NCBI GenBank assembly: GCA_016213775.1
Contig: JACQZR010000098.1
Coordinates: forward strand, 1-64,000
DNA: 64,000 nt
Direction: 5' to 3'
Origin: Acidobacteriota bacterium
GTDB taxonomy: Bacteria; Acidobacteriota; Terriglobia; Bryobacterales; Bryobacteraceae
A program made the translations under genes and the position numbers. This document shows positions 18,901 to 27,174 of the stretch, piece after piece. Below the pieces are notes generated by a model that was not told where the DNA came from, searched no databases, and was given only the letters and a program-made list of their open reading frames with translations. The number at the start of each line of letters is the position of its first letter. Position 1 is the stretch's first letter.

Positions 18901-21147
18901 GCGATCACTGTGACGGCCACGGGCACGGTCCCTGACACGGCGTCGATTGAAGTGTCGCCGTTGACGCTCGACTTCGGCAGCGTAGCGGCTGGTTCGTTCC
19001 GCACTTTGGATTTGACCATTCGCAATCGCGGTCGTGCCCCTTTGACCATCACGGGATTCTCCAGTTCCAATGGTCGCTTTGCGGTCACGGCTCCGGCTGT
19101 GCCGGCGACTATACAGCCTGGTGGACAGACGGTAGCGGTGGTCCGCTTCTCACCGCCGGTTGCGGGCGCTGAGACAGGGACGCTGACGGTGACTTCCAAT
19201 GCCCCGGAGAGCGCCCCCGCCGTGGGGTTGCGCGGAACGGGCACTGGATCGGCAACGTTGCAGGTGACGCCGGCGTCTTTGGACTTCGGATCTGTAACGG
19301 TGAACCAGAGCCGTGAGGCACCACTCACACTGCGCAATACGGGCACCGCGGCATTGACCATCACGTCGCTGATTTCCACCAACGCGAGGTTTACGGTTGT
19401 CGGGGCGGTAGCGCCGCTCTCGATTGCGGCTGGTGGTTCACAACCCGTGACAGTACGGTTCACCCCGGTGGCGCCCGGGCAGGCGACCGCTACTCTTTCC
19501 ATCGCCTCGAATGGTCCGGAAGCCACCGTCCCGCTGAGTGGGACAGGCGTGAGCGCGGCAGCCGGGGCGATCGAGATTTCACCGGCGAGCCTCGACTTCG
19601 GATCGGTGAACACTGGACAGTCACGCGACTTCGCCCTGACCATCCGCAATACCGGCAACGCGGCGCTGGCTCTCACTTCGGTGACGCTTTCGAATCCGCT
19701 GTTCGGGCTTGGGCAGGCGTTCGCGGGGAGCAGCGTTCCAGCAGGGTCAGCGCTGACGCTGATTGTGCGGTTTACACCCGTGAGTGCGGGCACGCACACC
19801 GGCACGCTCACGGTGTTGAGTAACGATGCGGCGCGGCCGTCGATAACAGTGGCGTTGACTGGGACTGGTGCGCCGGCGGGCGGTGGGACATGTCCCTCAA
19901 CCACGAACGTCGCGCTCAATAAACCGGCGTCGCAGAGCAGCGGCACCACCCCGGCGAGCCTGGGCAACAACGGCATCATCAATGAGCCGAATGCCTATGG
20001 GTTCCATACGAACGTCGAACAATCACCCTGGTGGCAGGTAGACTTGGGTACGCTGTCCACCATCTGTGAAGTGCGGCTGTACAATCGCGCCGACGAATCG
20101 TTTGCGCGGGCGCGGACCGTGCAGGTCCGCTTCTCGAATGACGGCGTGAATTTCACCACCGCCTATGCACACAACGGCACCGTTTGGGGGGTGGGCGGGA
20201 CACCGGCACTGGTAATCATGAATGAAGTGCGCGGACGCACGGCGCGGTATGTGCGCATCCAGTTGGCCGAGATTGAATATCTGCACTTGCGCGAAGTGGA
20301 AGTGTACGGTTTTAGCGGAGTCGGTGGGGGCGGGACCACATCCGGGCCCGCGATCAGCGTTTCGCCCACAACTATCGACTTCGGGACGGTGGCGCTTGGC
20401 TCGACGGCCACACGGACTCTGACAATCACAAACACAGGCACAGCAGCACTTAATTCGAGCCTGGGTGTGGCGTCGCCATTTGCTCTGTCGCCGGCGGACA
20501 TCCCGCTGCTTGCACCGGGAGCAAGCGCGAACTCCACGATTCGATTCACGCCCACTAGCGCGGGTCCGGCGACGCAGAATCTCACTATTGCGACAAACGA
20601 CCCGGCGCGTCCGCTGGTGACCGTGGTTGTCACCGGTATGGGCAGCGGGGCGGTCTCGCAGCCAGCCATACTCTCGGTGGATGATGGGGAGTTCGAACAA
20701 CTGGCTGGATTCCCGGCGGGAGGTGTGACGGGATACTTTGTCAACCGGCTGACACCGGCGCGCTACCCGGCCACCCTACGCGCCGTGCAGATCTTCTTCC
20801 CCGAAGGGGAACGGTCCGTTGGCGCGGCCGTGAACATCCTCGCGGCAGGGAACCCGGGCGGCGCGGGACCATCGCAATTGAGCGGGATCAGTTTCCAAGC
20901 CACCGCCGGGACCATCAACACATTGGAGCAGTTCGTGGAATACGCAGTCACCCCGGTCACTATTCAGAGCGGCGACTTTCTGGTGGGGTTCTCAGCGGTG
21001 AACGGAGTGAATGTGTTTCCAGCGGTGATTGATACCACGCCGCCGTCGCGCGGGCGCTCCTACATCAGCCCGGATGGGGTGACGTTCCGGACGCTGGAGG
21101 CGGCAAACGGCATTGGCAACCTGGGGATTCGAGCACGAGTGGACTGA
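15952..21147 (+). CDS. Giant secreted protein with choice-of-anchor D (HYDIN/SPD-2-like) repeats and an F5/8 type C domain
   Basis: The 1731-aa protein has a signal peptide (LLLVRLLFVFTFASALQAQ). The N-terminal 800 residues are of unknown fold, with one segment (MVRGKSTLVRVFPRVAGGDP) resembling domains found before surface metalloproteases. Then come five HYDIN/ASPM-like repeats with diagnostic strands such as TLDFGSVAAGSFRTLDLTIR, SLDFGSVTVNQSREAPLTLR and SLDFGSVNTGQSRDFALTIR. A discoidin/F5/8 type C domain follows (NVALNKPASQSSG, PWWQVDLG, RYVRIQLAE). A sixth repeat (TIDFGTVALGSTATRTLTIT) and a C-terminal domain of about 150 aa end the protein. It probably acts on the cell surface in adhesion or polymer binding. 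The ATG follows GGAGGGG at a short spacing. Confidence 0.82.
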   Translation: MSRRLKLLLVRLLFVFTFASALQAQVGHPDVGRRFTGRLSKISVFTSSYCAVTDYQSSTVDITPDAPILIASRTCNGYSVSVQFLSHGFPATIPVSTLSDTPGGLHLAFSEPITTTASARLRLSDSNLPPKNTGGKLEMTTSTADLPGSVLGGGCRNLGSTIGPFSGLVEQTLTQQGCARAIRWIDYVAPAGTAAPSTLRIRTTAGAAVEPVSGAPIVAVGLTATYIMEEVIVADVEPGRFLAVQAVQDLTGAPVEMVRGKSTLVRVFPRVAGGDPKLVFGVRGLLSAREFPGLFLPAMNTAAAYAGSGGDVDQEGDSLNFLLPREWTLVPKLTLTVELGLDGEANKENNSNKDPFVVEFTESAREPVDIYTMGVCFVLDLVKVCPGVVPDRLPGLLSAVLPVDDANVRMTNIPNIMTYPDGLEISERPGQFLKRMAVIAKILRLSLNREGKTNGATLFFPWIPEPPAPPREPGLDTRVLFGLNTFISLCESTRTVVGRDCAELSSRNAVGRVLLNLGGSPEGQKGNELGFDSSNLTIVRTSAPPNITQQGGWITRIDYEAVRKALLAREAVPSAGTADDAAPRREPRAADGLTDTLILSGYLRKDGTSARLDPAIRIPESIADTTAADGPWCVRAERGLGTPHEVCFHATVTGDPNEDIFAVQIAWFDDITRVVLYQRGSPGTELASLNAGQPISLRFTSPQAGEVWEGKRTLSWTASEPSGRSLSFALVYSNNGGATWQPLATDLERTQFEADTSLMVGGSVQFRVIASSGLTSAIADVGPVTVQQAPVMSVPIRNVDFRNLAPGEVGRERIVVRNTGTGPLIVSATLAAGAAFRIEGATTLTVPAGQEGVLVVRYVPVSAGQDQTELRLEGAGAVETVTLRGASFDTPVASLRVESIVDFGKLAVGSSTDAAIAVRNTGRAALSIQSVSGSSAVFQPVSTSLIVPAGGQAELLVRVRPAADGIVSGTLTLRSNDPTNPAMAITVTATGTVPDTASIEVSPLTLDFGSVAAGSFRTLDLTIRNRGRAPLTITGFSSSNGRFAVTAPAVPATIQPGGQTVAVVRFSPPVAGAETGTLTVTSNAPESAPAVGLRGTGTGSATLQVTPASLDFGSVTVNQSREAPLTLRNTGTAALTITSLISTNARFTVVGAVAPLSIAAGGSQPVTVRFTPVAPGQATATLSIASNGPEATVPLSGTGVSAAAGAIEISPASLDFGSVNTGQSRDFALTIRNTGNAALALTSVTLSNPLFGLGQAFAGSSVPAGSALTLIVRFTPVSAGTHTGTLTVLSNDAARPSITVALTGTGAPAGGGTCPSTTNVALNKPASQSSGTTPASLGNNGIINEPNAYGFHTNVEQSPWWQVDLGTLSTICEVRLYNRADESFARARTVQVRFSNDGVNFTTAYAHNGTVWGVGGTPALVIMNEVRGRTARYVRIQLAEIEYLHLREVEVYGFSGVGGGGTTSGPAISVSPTTIDFGTVALGSTATRTLTITNTGTAALNSSLGVASPFALSPADIPLLAPGASANSTIRFTPTSAGPATQNLTIATNDPARPLVTVVVTGMGSGAVSQPAILSVDDGEFEQLAGFPAGGVTGYFVNRLTPARYPATLRAVQIFFPEGERSVGAAVNILAAGNPGGAGPSQLSGISFQATAGTINTLEQFVEYAVTPVTIQSGDFLVGFSAVNGVNVFPAVIDTTPPSRGRSYISPDGVTFRTLEAANGIGNLGIRARVD

Positions 21148-21211
21148 TCTTGGGGGATATACTAACGGTAACGCTACGTTGGCTATTAGTCTGTCTGCTC
21201 AGGGTATACAT

Positions 21212-24200
21212 ATGATCCTTCGTTCTTGTTTGATCCTCCTGCTGGCGGTTCTGCCAGTGTTTCCGCAAGCCAGCACATCGTCGTTGAGCGGCACCGTGCA
21301 CGATCCGACGAACGCCGTCATTGCCGGCGTCAAGGTCGTGCTTGTCAATACCGATACCAATGTCCGCTTTGAAACGTCCTCGAACGCGGCGGGATATTTT
21401 CTCTTCCCCGGCATCATTCCCGGGCCCTACAAATTGTCGGCGGAGTTCAGCGGTATGGAGCGGTTCGAGGTTGCGCTGCAGGTGCAGGTGTCGCAGAAGC
21501 TCTCTGTCGATCCGATGCTGAAACTCGGAACCACGACATCTTCGGTGGAGGTGAGGGAAGTCACTCCGCTGGTGAACGTCACCGATTCGACCATGAGCCA
21601 TGTGATCGACCGCAAACAGATTGATCAATTGCCGCGGGCGGATCGCAACATCCTCAACCTGATGGTGACGGTGCCGGGGATGGAAGGCGGCGGGCTGCGA
21701 TCGTCGGGGTTGCGATATGGGTCGGCTGATTTCCAATTGGACGGAACGCCGCTGGTGTCGCGGTCGCGCGGCTATCTGCAGTACCGGCAACCGGGGCTCG
21801 ATTCCGTACAGGAGGTGAGCGTCGATAACAACAACGTCTCGGCGAAGTACAACAGTCCGGTGGCGGTGATTGTCAGCACGCGTAGTGGAACAAATCAGAT
21901 CCACGGCTCTTTGTTTGAAACACATGTCAATAGCCGTGTCGGAGGCGCGAGGACGCGGGAAGCATCAAATGCGCTGGCGCCGTTCAACAACCGCGCCCAG
22001 TACGGCGGGAGCATCGGCGGCCCCGTGTGGCTGCCCAAGGTGTACAACGGACGCAACAAGACGTTCTTCTTTGGTGCCTACGAGGAGCGCCAGCAGATTG
22101 CCAACGGCCTGGTGAACTACGCCGTGCCTACAGCCGCGATGCGCGCCGGTGACTTCAGCGGGCTGGTAGACGCCAGTGGACGCCGTACGACGATCTACGA
22201 CCCGTGGACTACGGTGACGGCCACGCGGGTGCGCCAACCGTTCAACTATGGCGGCACGGTGAACAACATCGATCCGGCTCGGATGTCGCCGTTGTTCAAG
22301 TATGTGATGAACCTGACGCCCGCGCCGACGCTCCCACAAGTGAATCCGCTGGTTGCATCCAACTGGTTCGGCAACGCCAACACAAAACAGAACGACGGGA
22401 CACTGGCGGCGCGCGTGGACCACCGGTTCAGCGACAAGGATTCGTTCTACGGCCGCTATTCGCACAACACATGGCTGAACGACGCACCATTCTCGGGGGC
22501 GATTCCGCTGTTGCGGAATTCCGCCAACCGCAACGCCTACACTGCGCCCAGCCAGTCGCTGGCGTTGTCGTGGGTGCGCACCATTTCGCCTACGCTCTTC
22601 AATGAAGTGTTGGCGACGGTGTACCGGCAGGCCTTCTACCAGTCCTCCGATCCTAACGCCACGGTGAACTGGGACGATCAACTGGGGCTTCCGAATCCGC
22701 TGGGGGCCAAGCAATGGCCCGATATCTTGAGCCTGGGTTTGAATGGTACGCTCTACCGCACGGTGTATCCCAACTCGGATAAGTCGACGTTCTACCAGGT
22801 GGATGACAATCTCACGAAGATCGCCGGAAAGCACCAGCTTTCGATGGGCTTCCACTTCCGGCGCGATCTGGTGAACTACCTTCCGCAGCAGGAGCAGAGC
22901 GCCGGGCTCACGCAGCCAGTGGCCAACTGGACCGCGTTGTGGGATCCGACCGGCACGGTGGCTTCTCCGCGCGCCACTGCGCTGACGGGATCGCTGCTGG
23001 CGAGCTCCTTCATCGGCCAGATGATGTACGGGATGAAGACCACGCACGGCTACTTCTACATGCGGCAGAACCAATATGCGGCCTACTTCCAGGACAACTA
23101 CAAAGTGACGCGCCGGCTGACGCTGAACCTGGGCTTGCGATGGATGGCGTGGCCGTCGATGAAGGAGAAGTACAACAATATTTCGGGCTTTGACGTTGCC
23201 CAGAAGGCGGTGGTCCTGACGCAGCCGCTGAATGATTACTACCGGCTGAATCCGGCCATGGCTCCAGGCGTGGCGCGGCTGCAATCTCTTGGGGTGAAGT
23301 TCATCGACTACAACCAGGCCGGCCTCCCGCAGTCGCTGATCCACAGCAATTGGAAGGATTTTTCGCCGCGGCTGGGCTTTGCCTACAAGGCCACCAACGG
23401 CAACCGTCCCATCGTGGTGCGCGGCGGATACAGCTTGGCCTATTTCCCGATTCCGATCAATGCGCTGTTGGAGAAGATGCGCGCGGGCATTCCGTTCGTG
23501 AGTAATCCGATCTATTCGCCGGACTCGGCCGGTTACTATCCGGATGGACAGCCGGGCTGGAGTCTGCGCAGCATCCCTACATACGTGGCAGGGCTCAACA
23601 GCAAAAACGTGCTGGACAATGTGGGCGGCACGGCGGGGTTGACGGCAGGGTCGTTAACGGGGTCGCTGATTGACCCGCATTATCCGGACGCGCGGGTTCA
23701 TGACTGGAACCTCACCTTCGAGCGGGAGGTGATGGAATCGACGCTGGCGCGCGTGGCGCTGGTGGGCAATCACGCGGCGTATCTGGATGCGTTCCGCAAT
23801 CTCAATCCGCAGACGAGCCAGTATGTGTGGGCGGTGAACACAGGCCTGACGTTCCCAACCACCGCAGGCGGTAGCCGGCCTTACGATTCGACCTACGGTG
23901 ACATTGTCAAATCGGGCAAGTTCTCGTATTCCAACTATTCCGGCGTGCAGTTGGAGTTGAACCGGCGGTTCCAGAAGGGCTTTGGGTACCAGGTGTTCTA
24001 CGTGATCGGCAATGCGTTCGCGCTGGGGTCGATCAGCAACCAAGGAACCACGACCACGCTGCTCCCTTCGACATCTTATGTCACCTCGCAGGTGAGCGGG
24101 TTGAACCAGCATCAGCTCGAGCGGCAGATGGCATACTCGCGCGACAATACCATTCCTAAACAGCGGTTCTCGTGGAACTGGGTGGCGGATGTCCCGGTGG

Positions 24201-24871
24201 GCAAGGGGAAGATGGTAGGCAAGAACATGAACCGCTACCTCGATTACATGGCCGGCGGCTGGCAGCTTGCGGGGTATGGCACGTGGAGCACGAACTGGTT
24301 CGCGCTGCCCAGCGACATGTTCCCGACGGGGACGCCATTAGAGATATACGGAACCAAATATCCGATTCAGGACTGCCGCAGCGGGCGCTGCCTGTCGGGT
24401 TTCCTCTACTACAACGGCTACATCAATCCGGCGCAGATCAACAGCACGGATGCGAGGGGGAATCCGAACGGGGTCATGGGGGTGCCGTCGACCTACAAGC
24501 CGGCGTTCCAGAACCTGATTCCATTCCCCACTGCGCCGGTGGCGAACGATCCGAACGCCCCGTTCTACGGCACCAACACGGTGTTTGTGCCACTGCAGAA
24601 CGGCACCACCTATCGCGGGAGCTACGGCGGTTTGCTGCCGCTACAGAATCAGTTTGTACAGAGCCCGGGATTGTGGACGCTCAGCGCCTCGCTGTTCAAG
24701 AGCTTCGCAATCGGCGAGCGGTTCAAGGTACGCTTCCAGTGGGACGTGTTTAATCCGACGAACAGTCCGCAGCGGCCGGTGTCGCCGTCGAATTCGGCGG
24801 GGCTGCGGTACGACTACTTGAGCGGCACAGCGGCGAGGAACATGCAGTTCACGCTGCGGCTGTTGTGGTGA
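21212..24871 (+). CDS. TonB-dependent receptor, Oar-like, with N-terminal carboxypeptidase-regulatory domain
   Basis: The 1219-aa outer-membrane protein has a signal peptide (MILRSCLILLLAVLPVFPQ), then a CarboxypepD_reg-like domain (SLSGTVHDPTNAVIAGVKVV ... AGYFLFPGIIPGPYKLSAEF in parts). A plug-like region (QLPRADRNILNLMVTVPGME) and a long beta-barrel ending in an aromatic residue (MQFTLRLLW) complete it. The family is the large acidobacterial/myxobacterial Oar-type receptors, thought to import or bind bulky substrates, energised by TonB. I chose ATG 21212 because the signal peptide begins there; the upstream in-frame extension overlaps the intergenic region. It is 64 bp after the giant secreted protein and may share its regulation. 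The substrate cannot be told from sequence. Confidence 0.88.
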   Translation: MILRSCLILLLAVLPVFPQASTSSLSGTVHDPTNAVIAGVKVVLVNTDTNVRFETSSNAAGYFLFPGIIPGPYKLSAEFSGMERFEVALQVQVSQKLSVDPMLKLGTTTSSVEVREVTPLVNVTDSTMSHVIDRKQIDQLPRADRNILNLMVTVPGMEGGGLRSSGLRYGSADFQLDGTPLVSRSRGYLQYRQPGLDSVQEVSVDNNNVSAKYNSPVAVIVSTRSGTNQIHGSLFETHVNSRVGGARTREASNALAPFNNRAQYGGSIGGPVWLPKVYNGRNKTFFFGAYEERQQIANGLVNYAVPTAAMRAGDFSGLVDASGRRTTIYDPWTTVTATRVRQPFNYGGTVNNIDPARMSPLFKYVMNLTPAPTLPQVNPLVASNWFGNANTKQNDGTLAARVDHRFSDKDSFYGRYSHNTWLNDAPFSGAIPLLRNSANRNAYTAPSQSLALSWVRTISPTLFNEVLATVYRQAFYQSSDPNATVNWDDQLGLPNPLGAKQWPDILSLGLNGTLYRTVYPNSDKSTFYQVDDNLTKIAGKHQLSMGFHFRRDLVNYLPQQEQSAGLTQPVANWTALWDPTGTVASPRATALTGSLLASSFIGQMMYGMKTTHGYFYMRQNQYAAYFQDNYKVTRRLTLNLGLRWMAWPSMKEKYNNISGFDVAQKAVVLTQPLNDYYRLNPAMAPGVARLQSLGVKFIDYNQAGLPQSLIHSNWKDFSPRLGFAYKATNGNRPIVVRGGYSLAYFPIPINALLEKMRAGIPFVSNPIYSPDSAGYYPDGQPGWSLRSIPTYVAGLNSKNVLDNVGGTAGLTAGSLTGSLIDPHYPDARVHDWNLTFEREVMESTLARVALVGNHAAYLDAFRNLNPQTSQYVWAVNTGLTFPTTAGGSRPYDSTYGDIVKSGKFSYSNYSGVQLELNRRFQKGFGYQVFYVIGNAFALGSISNQGTTTTLLPSTSYVTSQVSGLNQHQLERQMAYSRDNTIPKQRFSWNWVADVPVGKGKMVGKNMNRYLDYMAGGWQLAGYGTWSTNWFALPSDMFPTGTPLEIYGTKYPIQDCRSGRCLSGFLYYNGYINPAQINSTDARGNPNGVMGVPSTYKPAFQNLIPFPTAPVANDPNAPFYGTNTVFVPLQNGTTYRGSYGGLLPLQNQFVQSPGLWTLSASLFKSFAIGERFKVRFQWDVFNPTNSPQRPVSPSNSAGLRYDYLSGTAARNMQFTLRLLW

Positions 24872-24977
24872 CCCTTACCCAAGCCTTACCAAAAGCTGCC
24901 TGCTTCCTTACGGGATTTGGGACCTTCAGATGTTAATCTTCCTAAGTCCACTTCTCGGACAAGGAGGATTTTCAAGA

Positions 24978-25700
24978 ATGAAACGAGCCTTTTGGCTTGG
25001 CATCTTGCCGTTCGCTTTCGCTTCGCCGGGCTTCGCAACGAGTTGCGGAACCCTCGCGGCGCCAATAAGTTGCAACATCACGGTAAACGGCACCAACACA
25101 TATACGGTGACAGGGCTGGCTCTCTCTAATGTGAATGCCAGCGGTGGAGGCAATCTCTACCAGCCGGGCGATATCGATATCGATATAGGTACCGGCGGCG
25201 GCCTAAGCATGCTATTGACGTTCTCGAAGCATAACGGATCACCAACGCCGGGGATCGTATTTCTGGCGAATCCCGGCGAGACCGCGGGCTTCACCGTTGC
25301 CTACACGGTCACTCTGTCGACGCCCGGGGCGGGATCGGTGGCGTTCACTACCCCGGATATCGTCACCTTCCCGATCAGTTCGGCCTCGACAACCGGACTG
25401 GCCACAACACAGATGGTCCTGAACGATGGCGTCAATGGAACCAGTTGCCAGGCGATTCGCAACAGTGTCGGTCTGACGCAAGGCAACTGCAACAGCCTGC
25501 CTGCCAATACGACGTCGTTTCTCAACGTTGGGAACATCGTGAGCCTGTCAGCGAACTCCGGTAACAGCAGCATTGGGAGCTTTACGAATCTCATCGATTC
25601 GGACTTCACGCCATCGAGAATTGTGGTTCCGGAGCCCTCCACGTATGCATTGATGGGACTGGGATTGGCGGGTCTCCTGATCCGCCGGTTCCGTTCGTAG
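24978..25700 (+). CDS. PEP-CTERM sorted secreted protein
   Basis: The 240-aa protein has a signal peptide (MKRAFWLGILPFAFASPGFA), a beta-rich body with four cysteines, and at the C-terminus the tripartite PEP-CTERM signal: VPEPSTYALMG, a hydrophobic stretch, then RRFRS. Such proteins are processed by exosortase and are linked to exopolysaccharide or surface display; no exosortase gene is in this window. The start at ATG 24978 is firm: a full AAGGAGG ribosome site lies at 24961-24967. The body has no recognised family. Codons for DIDIDIG create a 17-bp GATATC-type palindrome at 25170-25186, which I regard as a coding by-product. Confidence 0.88.
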   Translation: MKRAFWLGILPFAFASPGFATSCGTLAAPISCNITVNGTNTYTVTGLALSNVNASGGGNLYQPGDIDIDIGTGGGLSMLLTFSKHNGSPTPGIVFLANPGETAGFTVAYTVTLSTPGAGSVAFTTPDIVTFPISSASTTGLATTQMVLNDGVNGTSCQAIRNSVGLTQGNCNSLPANTTSFLNVGNIVSLSANSGNSSIGSFTNLIDSDFTPSRIVVPEPSTYALMGLGLAGLLIRRFRS

Positions 25701-25713
25701 TTTGCGGTGTGCC

Positions 25714-25738
25714 CTCGGGGGAATGCGGGTCCCCCGAG
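25714..25738. terminator. Bidirectional terminator hairpin
   Basis: CTCGGGGGA (25714-25722) and TCCCCCGAG (25730-25738) form a perfect 9-bp stem with a seven-base loop. It lies between the convergent stops of the PEP-CTERM gene (25700) and the UroD-like gene (25744). No T-run is present, but position and stability support termination for both strands. Confidence 0.7.
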
Positions 25739-25743
25739 AGGCG

Positions 25744-27150
25744 TCAGAAGCTGAGTACCAAATGCCAGATGTAGAAGTAAGCCAGTGCATCGACGTTTTC
25801 CCAGATTTGTTTGCAGAGTGTGGGATCTCCGGGGATGGCTGGAATCTCCTTGAGTTTTTGTTCCCAGGGGAAGCAGGCGCCAGCGGGCACTTTGCCTTGC
25901 GGTAAGACGGGTGCGGATGGACGGTTGCCCGGGGGCGGTGGGGGCGCGGCACTGGATGGAGAGTGGCAATAGACTCCGTACTGGCGCGTGAATTCGGTCA
26001 TTGCCTTCACGTTCTCCACCGAGGCGTCGTTTTGCATAATCGCCGAAGCATCCATAATGTAACCGCCATTTGCACCGCACGTGTCGATGAGGAACTTGCA
26101 GCGGTCCTTCACTTCCTGCGGCGTGCCGAACGCGAGCAAGGCGTTCGTGACACCGCCGCTGAGGCAGAACCTGGAGCCCAGTTTGCGGGCGCAGAGTTCG
26201 GGGTCGGCGCGGTCCATGTGGAAGATGATGGAGCCGTCGGGCAGTTGGGCGAAGGCGTCGAGATGCGCGTCCCACTTGCCTTCGGCGTAAAAGAGTGTTT
26301 GATTGCCCTGCGCCCAGATGGACTCAACGATCGGCTTCAACGTCGGCCAGTAGATGCGGTTGAAATGATCGTGCGAGATGAAGGGCACGCAGCCGCGATG
26401 CATCCAGATAGGGATGGGAATGTTGCGGCCGGGGTCGAGTCCGGAGAGCGCGATGCAGCCAAGGTGCGGCAGCAGCGCCTGGCAGGCTCTTTCCACTTTG
26501 TCCGGGATCTCCATCAAATCGAAAGCGAGACCGACATAGCCACGAAACTTGTCGCCCAGCACGTCGAGCGGCGCTTTCAACATTCCGGAAATGGCCGACA
26601 CGGTTCCGCATTCGTCCTTCATCCGCTGGATCTGCGGGCCGAAAGCGGTGAAGTAGTTCGCCATGGCCCATGTCGATTTGACCAGCGCGATGTCCCGCCG
26701 ATAGGGGCTGGCGCCGTATTCGGCGGAGACCCGCGGAAGCCACTTGGTGTACAGAAACGCCAACGGATCATCGATCAACTCGTCGTATTCTTCGCGGCGC
26801 ATCCAGGCGTTGTCCTGCTCGGGTTCGCGGTACTGGAAGCCGACGTCGGGACCGACATCAATGCCGGGGATGGCGTAGTAGCGCAGGCCCGCCGATTGCG
26901 CAAGCCCGGTCCAGACGTAGACCATGTTCGGAACGGCGGCATCCCAATCGAAGCCCTTGCAGCAGGCGATCACGGAATCGAACGCCTGGTTGTAATCGTG
27001 GGTCACCTGTTGCACGGTGTGGCCCGAAAAGTTGGCGGTGAACTCGGCCGCGAAAGGGCGAAGCGGAACGCGGTCAGGCTTCCCGTTCCGCCCGGCAGTG
27101 ACATAGCGGTTCAATCGTTGGGCGTATAGTTCGTCGGTGGCTATGGGCAT
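25744..27150 (-). CDS. Uroporphyrinogen decarboxylase-family (URO-D) protein, probable methyltransferase-like
   Basis: The 468-aa protein carries the URO-D barrel seen in corrinoid-linked methyltransferases and in many uncharacterised operon enzymes. Signals are the N-terminal GKPDRVPLRPFAAEF, the middle FISHDHFNRIYWPTLKPIV, and the C-terminal CLSGGVTNALLAFGTPQEV followed by GGYIMDASAIMQNDASVENV. True HemE is about 350 aa; the extra length includes a proline-rich segment (SPSSAAPPPPPGNRPSAP) and a hydrophobic end (ALAYFYIWHLVLSF). As last gene of a sugar operon it is more likely a demethylase or methyltransferase acting on a substrate than a haem enzyme. ATG 27150 is preferred over an upstream TTG because of GGAAGG upstream. 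It lies 24 bp after the Gfo/Idh gene. Confidence 0.75.
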   Translation of the reverse strand: MPIATDELYAQRLNRYVTAGRNGKPDRVPLRPFAAEFTANFSGHTVQQVTHDYNQAFDSVIACCKGFDWDAAVPNMVYVWTGLAQSAGLRYYAIPGIDVGPDVGFQYREPEQDNAWMRREEYDELIDDPLAFLYTKWLPRVSAEYGASPYRRDIALVKSTWAMANYFTAFGPQIQRMKDECGTVSAISGMLKAPLDVLGDKFRGYVGLAFDLMEIPDKVERACQALLPHLGCIALSGLDPGRNIPIPIWMHRGCVPFISHDHFNRIYWPTLKPIVESIWAQGNQTLFYAEGKWDAHLDAFAQLPDGSIIFHMDRADPELCARKLGSRFCLSGGVTNALLAFGTPQEVKDRCKFLIDTCGANGGYIMDASAIMQNDASVENVKAMTEFTRQYGVYCHSPSSAAPPPPPGNRPSAPVLPQGKVPAGACFPWEQKLKEIPAIPGDPTLCKQIWENVDALAYFYIWHLVLSF

Positions 27151-27174
27151 GAGGCTTCCTTCCAATAAAACGCG

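Noticed and set aside
18765-19982. A 405-codon minus-strand frame with hydrophobic, Val/Pro-rich text
   Set aside because: It is antisense to the HYDIN-like repeats; its internal repetitiveness mirrors those repeats.
21965-23344. A 459-codon open frame on the minus strand
   Set aside because: It lies fully antisense to the TonB receptor and its text is rich in Arg, His and Gln without domain signals, as expected from the reverse frame of GC-rich coding DNA.
25170-25186. GATATCGATATCGATAT palindrome as an operator
   Set aside because: It lies inside the PEP-CTERM gene and encodes DIDIDIG; a coding by-product is simpler.
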